12,170 nucleotides of DNA. Origin: CAYJLW01 sp964370965 (GTDB taxonomy: Bacteria > Actinomycetota > Acidimicrobiia > UBA2766). The translations under genes and the position numbers were made by a program. Shown piece after piece: positions 6,863-12,170 of the stretch. The stretch lies in contig CAYJLW010000103.1 in assembly GCA_964370965.1 (NCBI GenBank), forward strand, positions 1 through 12,170, given 5' to 3'. Below the pieces are notes generated by a model, which searched no databases, was not told where the DNA came from, and was given only the letters and a program-made list of their open reading frames with translations. The number at the start of each line of letters is the position of its first letter. The first letter of the stretch is position 1.

Positions 6863-8218
6863 CTACTGCAGGCTCGCGAGCTGGGACGTGAGCCAGCTGC
6901 CCTGGTTGCGGAGCTCGCTGAGCGCAGTCTCGAGGGTGGTGAACTGGCGTCGCAACGCCAGCTCCTTGTCCGCCAGACGCTCCTCCCATTTCGCGATCTG
7001 GTCGTCGATGCTCTTCGAGAGGGTCTTGTTGCCGTTGATGGCGACCGTGAGGGAACCGCTCACTATGTCCGTCGCCCCGTCGGCCACCGCCAGGAGCCGC
7101 TCGGCCACGCCGTCGCCGTCGCCCTCGTTGTTCGTGAAGAGCTTGCGCACCGCCGTGGGGTCCGACGCGTAGGCGTCCGTGAACTTGGTGCGGTCGAAGC
7201 CGAAGGTGCCGTCGCGCTGCAAGGTGATGCCGGCGAGGCCCGCGCTGCCGAGGGAGCTGCCCGTGACCGCCGCCGTGACGGCGTCGGCGAGCTGTGACTG
7301 GAGGCGTCGCGTCACGGAGTCGCCGAGCAGTGTCCCGGCCTTCTTCGTGGCCGTGTCATAGCTGCTCAGCGTCTTGATCTCAGACAGGGCGGCGTTGAGC
7401 GTGTCGACGACCCGGGAGACCTTGTCCGCCAGGGCGGACGAGTCCGGCGTCACGTTCACCGTCACGTTCGTGGTCGTGGTGTCCAGGAGGTGGAAGGTGA
7501 CCCCGGGGAGCACTCCCGTGACGTCGTTGGAGGCCGACGTCACCGTGTAGCCCCCGTTCAGGGGGTCGCCGACGGTGAGCTCGGCGTCCTGTGCGGCGGC
7601 GAGGGTGACGAACGTGTCGTAGCCGGGGTTGAAGCCGCCCGAGAGCGACAGCGTGGAGTCCGCGCCGGTCGTGGAGGACGTGAGCTGCAGCCGGTACTGG
7701 CCGGAGGCCACCTGGACGGCGGCCGCCGTCACTCCGATGTCGGCCTGGTTGATCGCGCTCACGACCGTGCTCAGGGAGGCGTTCGTGCCCACGTCGACGT
7801 TCTGGGGTGTGCCGGTCCCCTTGGTGATCTGGATCGTGCCGCCGGCGACGACGTCGCTCAGGGACGTGGCCGTCCAGCTCGAGCGGAGGGCGTGGGCCTG
7901 GGCCAGCTTCGTGACCTTGAAGCTGAGGGAACCGGCGAGCGCGCTGGAGCCCGCCTCGGCCGTGACGGCGGTCGTGTCGGACGAGGTGGCCGAGAAGACC
8001 CCCCAGTCGGCGGCCTCCGAGAGCGCCGACACCGCGGACTCGAGGGAGGCGATCTTGGAGTTGATCGACTGGTACGCGGCCACGTCCTTGTCGATGCCGC
8101 TCTTCTTGGTCTCCAGCCGGAGCTGCGGCACGCGTTCGGCCTGCATGAGCTGCTCGATGAGCTCGGTCGTGTTCAGCCCACTGATGAGGCCGTCGATGCT
8201 GGACATCGGCTGGGTCAT
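6863..8218 (-). CDS. fliD: flagellar filament cap protein FliD
   Basis: A 451-residue protein, typical for FliD (HAP2), the capping protein that folds flagellin subunits at the filament tip. The N-terminal domain (about 5-110) begins SSIDGLISGLNTTELIEQLM, the hallmark of the family, and continues through LSFKVTKLAQAHALRSS. A flagellin-hook IN-type repeat lies at about 126-190 (VDVGTNASLSTVVSAINQAD). The C-terminal FliD domain runs from about 220 to 445, including TFHLLDTTTTNVTVNVTPD, the DGTFGFDRTKF segment and a final coiled coil (WEERLADKELALRRQFTTLE). The start ATG at 8218 has GGAG nine bases upstream. It is followed 12 nt later by fliS and preceded by fliM across 96 nt that contain a candidate sigma-28-like promoter, so it may be transcribed separately from fliM. 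Confidence 0.95.
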   Translation of the reverse strand: MTQPMSSIDGLISGLNTTELIEQLMQAERVPQLRLETKKSGIDKDVAAYQSINSKIASLESAVSALSEAADWGVFSATSSDTTAVTAEAGSSALAGSLSFKVTKLAQAHALRSSWTATSLSDVVAGGTIQITKGTGTPQNVDVGTNASLSTVVSAINQADIGVTAAAVQVASGQYRLQLTSSTTGADSTLSLSGGFNPGYDTFVTLAAAQDAELTVGDPLNGGYTVTSASNDVTGVLPGVTFHLLDTTTTNVTVNVTPDSSALADKVSRVVDTLNAALSEIKTLSSYDTATKKAGTLLGDSVTRRLQSQLADAVTAAVTGSSLGSAGLAGITLQRDGTFGFDRTKFTDAYASDPTAVRKLFTNNEGDGDGVAERLLAVADGATDIVSGSLTVAINGNKTLSKSIDDQIAKWEERLADKELALRRQFTTLETALSELRNQGSWLTSQLASLQ

Positions 8219-8258
8219 GGACGAGGGCTCCGCGTCGTCGTGTGGTGAGTCCTGTCTC

Positions 8259-8285
8259 TCATCGGCAGAACCGCTCCCGGAGTGA
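8259..8285 (-). promoter_or_regulatory. candidate sigma-28-like promoter for fliD-fliS
   Basis: On the minus strand, TCACTCCG, 11 nt, then GCCGATGA ends 40 nt before the fliD start. The -10-like box and its flank (GCCGATGAGAG) are identical to the one upstream of fliC2. It overlaps a small hairpin (8269-8291, AACCGCTC pairing with GAGTGGTT around a 7-nt loop) that could instead be a fliM terminator. The -35 half is weak. Confidence 0.42.
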
Positions 8286-8314
8286 GTGGTTTCCGTGGCG
8301 ATCCGGCGAAGGAC

Positions 8315-9262
8315 TCACAGGTCCCCGCCGGCGTCGAGGGCCGAGCGCACGACCATGCAGGCGAGGCGGGACCCCTTCTTGCCGGGTCGCACCTCGAAGC
8401 AGGGGGCGTCGTCGACGAAGAGCGTGAGGGGACGCTCGGCACGGTGGTGCAGGGGCAGGATGTCGCCGGCACGGAGGCCGACGACGTCGGCCGACGTGAG
8501 CAGGACGGGGTTGAAGCGAGCCGCCACCTCGATCTCTATCCCGTTGAGGGACTTGTCGAGGGCGTGGCGAACCGCCAGGGGGTCCTCGGGCCTCTCGGCG
8601 CCGAAGACCTTGTGTCCGGCGAAGCTCTCCAGGGCCGGCTGCAGGGGCGCGGCAGGGATGCAGAGGCTCGCCCGGTCCGAGATCTCCCCGATCCCCATCT
8701 CGAAGGGGAACTGCACGACCATGTCGGAGGCGGCGGCGATCTGGGTGAACTGCGTGTCCCCGCCGATGCCCACGATCCGGGGACGGATCGGGACCAGCGA
8801 CTCGAAGGCGGTCTTGAGCTCCTCGACTCCCCGGGCGAGGAGGTCGCGCAGCACGGACACCTCGATGTCGGTGAGGGCCCGGGGTGGGTAGCCGCCCGTG
8901 CCGGGGCCGCCCAGGAGGCGGTCGAGGACGATGATCGCGATCGACCACGGGACGTGGAGGACGGCGGCCGTCTTGAGCGGGTCGAGGTCGATCAGGGTGA
9001 TGATGCCGCTGTCGTCGACCGACTGCAGGTACTGCTCGTAGCTGAGCTCCTCCACGTTCATGGCGGTCATCTGGGTGGAGGTCCGGATCGTGGAGGCGAC
9101 CACGGTGCCGAACTCGCGGGTGAATCCTTCGAGCATCGCCTGGAGAGTGCGGACGTCGTCCCGGCTGAACTTCGAGGGCCTGCGGAAGTCGAAGATCCGG
9201 ATGCTGCGGCCCGCCTTGGCCGCTCCCGAAGAGCCGCTCGCCCTCGTCTCCGCCTTCGCCAT
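8315..9262 (-). CDS. fliM: flagellar motor switch protein FliM
   Basis: FliM sits in the cytoplasmic C-ring, where it links the stator-facing FliG layer to FliN and, in most bacteria, binds phospho-CheY to set rotation direction. The product is 315 residues from the ATG at 9262 (MAKAETRASG). IRIFDFRRPSKFSRDDVRTL (about 21-40) begins the conserved middle domain. LLGGPGTGGYPPRALTDIEV (about 118-137) contains the GG(P/D)G motif of the FliG-contact region. A SpoA-type C-terminal domain covers about 245-305 (FNPVLLTSADVVGLRAGDIL...). The usual N-terminal EIDALL CheY-binding segment is absent. Extending to the upstream ATG at 9412 adds 50 residues but no such motif, so the shorter start is preferred; its ribosome site (GAGGCGGG) is mediocre. 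fliD follows 96 nt downstream. fliL and fliN are not adjacent here. Confidence 0.93.
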   Translation of the reverse strand: MAKAETRASGSSGAAKAGRSIRIFDFRRPSKFSRDDVRTLQAMLEGFTREFGTVVASTIRTSTQMTAMNVEELSYEQYLQSVDDSGIITLIDLDPLKTAAVLHVPWSIAIIVLDRLLGGPGTGGYPPRALTDIEVSVLRDLLARGVEELKTAFESLVPIRPRIVGIGGDTQFTQIAAASDMVVQFPFEMGIGEISDRASLCIPAAPLQPALESFAGHKVFGAERPEDPLAVRHALDKSLNGIEIEVAARFNPVLLTSADVVGLRAGDILPLHHRAERPLTLFVDDAPCFEVRPGKKGSRLACMVVRSALDAGGDL

Positions 9263-9417
9263 TCCCGCCTCGCTGGTCGACTGACATGAAGTCCGCCCGC
9301 ACATGCGTCCCAGTGGTCCCGTGTCCCCGGGGGCCACACAAGTGGGATGAACAGGCACTTCTTCTTCGGCACTTCGCAGAGCCTGCCTTAGCGCCGCGCG
9401 GCAGTCGCACAAATGCC

Positions 9418-9444
9418 TTCAGGTCATCCGGCCCATGTCGATAC
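9418..9444 (+). promoter_or_regulatory. candidate sigma-28-like promoter for fliC1
   Basis: TTCAGGTC, an 11-nt spacer and GTCGATAC end 56 nt before the first flagellin start. Compared with the flagellar sigma-28 consensus (TAAAGTTT, N11, GCCGATAA), four of eight and six of eight positions agree. The rest of the 238-bp fliM-fliC1 divergent region shows nothing stronger. No equally good fliM promoter was found on the other strand. Confidence 0.38.
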
Positions 9445-9500
9445 ACACCCTGACCATGGGGGGGCCGTGACCATGGCCCTCAGCGGATCAAGGAGGAGCC

Positions 9501-10343
9501 ATGGGTCTCAGGATCAATCAGAACGTTGCGGCGTTCAACTCGTACCGGAACCTCACGGTGACGGACGGGCAGCTCTCCAAGAGTCTGGAGAAGCTCTCGT
9601 CTGGTTTCCGGATCAACCGGGCGGCCGATGACGCTGCGGGCCTCTCGATCAGCGAGAAGCTCCGGAGCCAGGTCGGCGGCTTCAAGATGGCCGTGCGCAA
9701 CGCGCAGGACGGCATCAGTGTCATCCAGACCGCTGAGGGTGCCCTCGGTGAGGTGCACGCCATCTTGCAGCGGGTGCGGGACCTCGCCCTGCAGGCCGCC
9801 AACGTGGGTGCCACGGACCAGTCGGCCCGGGACGCCCTGGGCGACGAGGTGAACCAGGCGCTCTCGGAGATCGACCGGATCGCGCAGGCGACGGTCTTCG
9901 GCAACAAGCAACTCCTGGCGACCACGGCCACGCTCACCTTCCACGTGGGGGCGGGTACGGACAGCTTCAACCAGATCACGATCAGCTTCTCCCAGGGTAC
10001 GAGTGCGCTGGCGCTCAGCCTCCTGGGTACGGCCGTGGCCAGCCTCGTGGGCATGGTGACGGGCGGCAACGTGAACGCCGTGAGCTTCGTGGACGGGGCG
10101 ATCAGCACCGTGTCCACGCAGCGGAGCAAGTTCGGTTCGTACCAGAACCGGCTCGAGGCCACGATCTCGAACCTGTCGGTGTCCGTGGAGAACCTCTCGG
10201 CGTCGGAGTCCCGGATCCGTGACACGGACATGGCCCAGGAGATGGTGGCCTTCACCCGTCACCAGATCCTCATGCAGGCCGGCGTGGCCATGCTCTCCCA
10301 GGCCAACTCGGTGCCCCAGACCGTTCTCCAGTTGCTCCGCTGA
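9501..10343 (+). CDS. fliC: flagellin, first tandem copy
   Basis: A 280-residue filament subunit, exported and polymerised under the FliD cap. It consists essentially of the conserved D0/D1 core with almost no variable outer domain. The N-terminal flagellin domain is at about 4-140 (SKSLEKLSSGFRINRAADDA at 26-45; LQRVRDLALQ at 89-98). The short middle is Thr/Ser/Ala-rich. The C-terminal flagellin domain is at about 200-280 (SRIRDTDMAQEMVAFTRHQI at 237-256, ending VLQLLR). The start at ATG 9501 has AAGGAGG at 9490-9496. Its first 635 nt match the other two copies without a visible difference. The last 208 nt differ from copy 2, giving S213, A220, A234, A263, T274 and Q277. FliS and FliD, its chaperone and cap, lie on the opposite strand nearby. 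Confidence 0.96.
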   Translation: MGLRINQNVAAFNSYRNLTVTDGQLSKSLEKLSSGFRINRAADDAAGLSISEKLRSQVGGFKMAVRNAQDGISVIQTAEGALGEVHAILQRVRDLALQAANVGATDQSARDALGDEVNQALSEIDRIAQATVFGNKQLLATTATLTFHVGAGTDSFNQITISFSQGTSALALSLLGTAVASLVGMVTGGNVNAVSFVDGAISTVSTQRSKFGSYQNRLEATISNLSVSVENLSASESRIRDTDMAQEMVAFTRHQILMQAGVAMLSQANSVPQTVLQLLR

Positions 10344-10361
10344 TCGTGAATTAGTGCGACT

Positions 10362-10379
10362 CCCGGGACATTTCCCGGG
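10362..10379 (+). terminator. hairpin after fliC1
   Basis: CCCGGGA and TCCCGGG form a perfect 7-bp stem around the loop CATT, 19 nt after the fliC1 stop. There is no T-tract, which is common in very GC-rich genomes, so it may be a terminator, an attenuator or a 3'-end stabiliser. A second, imperfect structure (CTCATC with GATGAG around GGCC-TCCC-GGCC, 10388-10416) overlaps the candidate fliC2 promoter. Confidence 0.4.
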
Positions 10380-10388
10380 CCGTTTCGC

Positions 10389-10415
10389 TCATCTCGACGG
10401 CCTCCCGGCCGATGA
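10389..10415 (+). promoter_or_regulatory. candidate sigma-28-like promoter for fliC2
   Basis: TCATCTCG, an 11-nt spacer and GCCGATGA end 48 nt before the fliC2 start. The -10-like box and next three bases (GCCGATGAGAG) are identical to the candidate upstream of fliD. The -35 half also resembles the fliD one (five of eight positions). GCCGATGA also occurs by chance inside the flagellin coding sequence, so the motif alone is not proof. Confidence 0.38.
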
Positions 10416-10463
10416 GAGCCACAGCCTCAGGGAAGAGGACCGACCCGTATCCAAGGAGGAACC

Positions 10464-11306
10464 ATGGGTCTCAGGATCAATCAGAACGTTGCGGCGTTCA
10501 ACTCGTACCGGAACCTCACGGTGACGGACGGGCAGCTCTCCAAGAGTCTGGAGAAGCTCTCGTCTGGTTTCCGGATCAACCGGGCGGCCGATGACGCTGC
10601 GGGCCTCTCGATCAGCGAGAAGCTCCGGAGCCAGGTCGGCGGCTTCAAGATGGCCGTGCGCAACGCGCAGGACGGCATCAGTGTCATCCAGACCGCTGAG
10701 GGTGCCCTCGGTGAGGTGCACGCCATCTTGCAGCGGGTGCGGGACCTCGCCCTGCAGGCCGCCAACGTGGGTGCCACGGACCAGTCGGCCCGGGACGCCC
10801 TGGGCGACGAGGTGAACCAGGCGCTCTCGGAGATCGACCGGATCGCGCAGGCGACGGTCTTCGGCAACAAGCAACTCCTGGCGACCACGGCCACGCTCAC
10901 CTTCCACGTGGGGGCGGGTACGGACAGCTTCAACCAGATCACGATCAGCTTCTCCCAGGGTACGAGTGCGCTGGCGCTCAGCCTCCTGGGTACGGCCGTG
11001 GCCAGCCTCGTGGGCATGGTGACGGGCGGCAACGTGAACGCCGTGAGCTTCGTGGACGGGGCGATCAGCACCGTGTCCACGCAGCGGAGCAAGTTCGGGG
11101 CCTACCAGAACCGGCTCGAGTCCACGATCTCGAACCTGTCGGTGTCCGTGGAGAACCTCTCCTCCTCGGAGTCCCGGATCCGTGACACGGACATGGCCCA
11201 GGAGATGGTGGCCTTCACCAGACACCAGATCCTCATGCAGGCCGGTGTCTCGATGCTCTCCCAGGCCAACTCGGTGCCCCAGTCGGTGCTCTCGCTCCTC
11301 CGCTAG
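10464..11306 (+). CDS. fliC: flagellin, second tandem copy
   Basis: A 280-residue flagellin identical in protein to copy 1 for residues 1-212 and differing at six C-terminal positions: S213A, A220S, A234S, A263S, T274S and Q277S. Five of the six changes are to Ser. The C-terminal half also carries several silent differences, including AGA for CGT (Arg) near 11220, a rare codon in such GC-rich sequence, so the tail has evolved separately for longer than the 5' part. The start at ATG 10464 has AAGGAGG just upstream. It follows copy 1 after 120 nt and is followed by a strong hairpin. It is functional by every visible criterion, with intact D0 helices at both ends. Whether it is co-expressed with copy 1 or used alternately cannot be told. 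Confidence 0.95.
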   Translation: MGLRINQNVAAFNSYRNLTVTDGQLSKSLEKLSSGFRINRAADDAAGLSISEKLRSQVGGFKMAVRNAQDGISVIQTAEGALGEVHAILQRVRDLALQAANVGATDQSARDALGDEVNQALSEIDRIAQATVFGNKQLLATTATLTFHVGAGTDSFNQITISFSQGTSALALSLLGTAVASLVGMVTGGNVNAVSFVDGAISTVSTQRSKFGAYQNRLESTISNLSVSVENLSSSESRIRDTDMAQEMVAFTRHQILMQAGVSMLSQANSVPQSVLSLLR

Positions 11307-11323
11307 GCGCAGAGGTGACAGAT

Positions 11324-11367
11324 CCCTCCCGGTGGAGCCCTCGAAGGTGAGGGCTCCGCCGGGAGGG
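11324..11367 (+). terminator. strong hairpin terminator after fliC2
   Basis: CCCTCCCGGTGGAGCCCTC (11324-11342) pairs with 11349-11367 over 19 positions, with a single T-G wobble and a 6-nt loop GAAGGT, 17 nt after the fliC2 stop. It lacks a T-run. It is the most stable structure in the flagellin spacers and should separate fliC2 from fliC3. A second small hairpin, CCGGCGGC-TTCTCC-GCCGCCGG, follows at 11393-11414. Confidence 0.72.
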
Positions 11368-11535
11368 TGTCGCCGGCCCACGGGGTCGGCAGCCGGCGGC
11401 TTCTCCGCCGCCGGGCCCCCGGGGATCTCCGGAAGGCGGCTGAGGAGGACGGCTCTTGCTCTAGGGAACCACCACGCACGACCAGACCAGTAAGCCTCAG
11501 GGACGAGGCAGACCCCATCGAGCCATGGAGGAATC

Positions 11536-12170
11536 ATGGGTCTCAGGATCAATCAGAACGTTGCGGCGTTCAACTCGTACCGGAACCTCACGGTGACGGA
11601 CGGGCAGCTCTCCAAGAGTCTGGAGAAGCTCTCGTCTGGTTTCCGGATCAACCGGGCGGCCGATGACGCTGCGGGCCTCTCGATCAGCGAGAAGCTCCGG
11701 AGCCAGGTCGGCGGCTTCAAGATGGCCGTGCGCAACGCGCAGGACGGCATCAGTGTCATCCAGACCGCTGAGGGTGCCCTCGGTGAGGTGCACGCCATCT
11801 TGCAGCGGGTGCGGGACCTCGCCCTGCAGGCCGCCAACGTGGGTGCCACGGACCAGTCGGCCCGGGACGCCCTGGGCGACGAGGTGAACCAGGCGCTCTC
11901 GGAGATCGACCGGATCGCGCAGGCGACGGTCTTCGGCAACAAGCAACTCCTGGCGACCACGGCCACGCTCACCTTCCACGTGGGGGCGGGTACGGACAGC
12001 TTCAACCAGATCACGATCAGCTTCTCCCAGGGTACGAGTGCGCTGGCGCTCAGCCTCCTGGGTACGGCCGTGGCCAGCCTCGTGGGCATGGTGACGGGCG
12101 GCAACGTGAACGCCGTGAGCTTCGTGGACGGGGCGATCAGCACCGTGTCCACGCAGCGGAGCAAGTTCGG
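11536..12170 (+). CDS. fliC: flagellin, third tandem copy (truncated by window end)
   Basis: The open frame begins at ATG 11536 (ATGGAGGA upstream; GGAGGA is the ribosome site) and runs without a stop to the last base of the window, covering 211 full codons. The visible protein is identical to residues 1-211 of copies 1 and 2, including the whole N-terminal domain and the short middle. The C-terminal D0/D1 return helices lie outside the window, so whether the gene is intact is unknown. The leader shares AGCCTCAGGGA with fliC2, but I found no GCCGATG-type promoter box in its 229-bp spacer. It stops at the 635th base, exactly where copies 1 and 2 cease to match, which points to a contig boundary rather than biology. 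Confidence 0.93.
   Translation, partial: MGLRINQNVAAFNSYRNLTVTDGQLSKSLEKLSSGFRINRAADDAAGLSISEKLRSQVGGFKMAVRNAQDGISVIQTAEGALGEVHAILQRVRDLALQAANVGATDQSARDALGDEVNQALSEIDRIAQATVFGNKQLLATTATLTFHVGAGTDSFNQITISFSQGTSALALSLLGTAVASLVGMVTGGNVNAVSFVDGAISTVSTQRSKF

Larger units (their letters stand above)
9501..12170 (+). repeat. tandem array of three near-identical flagellin genes
   Basis: Direct repeats of a 635-bp block begin at each ATG: 9501-10135, 10464-11098 and 11536-12170. I could see no base difference between the three, including at synonymous sites. The 120-bp and 229-bp spacers differ from each other, except for a leader fragment AGCCTCAGGGA at 10423-10433 and 11493-11503, 41 and 43 nt before the respective starts. 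Copies 1 and 2 then diverge in the last 208 nt. This indicates recent duplication or ongoing gene conversion of the 5' three-quarters. Confidence 0.9.

Noticed and set aside
9263..9412. Longer FliM start at 9412
   Set aside because: The extra residues are Cys/Arg-rich, do not resemble FliM, and would run towards the candidate fliC1 promoter.
6863..9446. Plus-strand and alternative-frame open frames opposite fliD and fliM
   Set aside because: They are shadows; the minus-strand frames carry the FliD and FliM signatures over full length.
9480..12164. Repeated minus-strand open frames opposite the flagellins
   Set aside because: They recur only because the flagellin genes recur, they lack ribosome sites, and their composition is that of antisense flagellin.

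Overview
This window is a flagellar gene cluster from a very GC-rich bacterium. The flagellin N-terminus (MGLRINQN...), the FliM without an N-terminal CheY-binding segment, the short 280-residue flagellins and the base composition suggest an actinomycete-type (Actinomycetota) organism. The phylum call is inference from family resemblance, not a search result.

Layout. Positions 1-87 are almost pure C and look like a contig-edge artefact. On the minus strand, 118-2867 holds a two-gene unit: a large GT2/TPR glycosyltransferase and an overlapping 97-residue protein of unknown function. A 200-bp divergent region (2868-3069), with a palindromic promoter-like site, separates it from a plus-strand unit, flgN-flgK-flgL (3070-6220), which encodes the hook-filament junction proteins and their chaperone. 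The flgN-flgK junction is interrupted by a tandem, hairpin-bearing 132-bp repeat that also contains a 100-N assembly gap. A diverged third copy lies at 6221-6354, between the convergent flgL and fliS. The minus strand from 9262 to 6449 encodes fliM, fliD and fliS (switch protein, filament cap, flagellin chaperone). Divergent from fliM are three tandem plus-strand flagellin genes (from 9501). The third is cut by the window end exactly where its perfect identity to the other two is expected to stop.

How the genes work together. FlgN escorts FlgK and FlgL to the export apparatus to build the hook-filament junction. FliS escorts flagellin, FliD caps the growing filament, and the flagellins form it. 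FliM belongs to the cytoplasmic switch. The glycosyltransferase and its small partner are candidates for filament modification, by location only. A recurring GCCGATG(A/T) element with an 11-nt spacer to a weaker upstream box occurs before flgN, the glycosyltransferase, fliD and fliC2. A related GTCGATAC element precedes fliC1. It resembles the -10 element of flagellar sigma-28/WhiG-type promoters and may tie these units into one late regulon.

Intergenic stretches. Positions 3571-3921 are filled by the repeat and the gap. In 6355-6448, 9263-9417 and 11415-11492 I see no gene or convincing element. No RNA gene, CRISPR array or transposase gene was seen.
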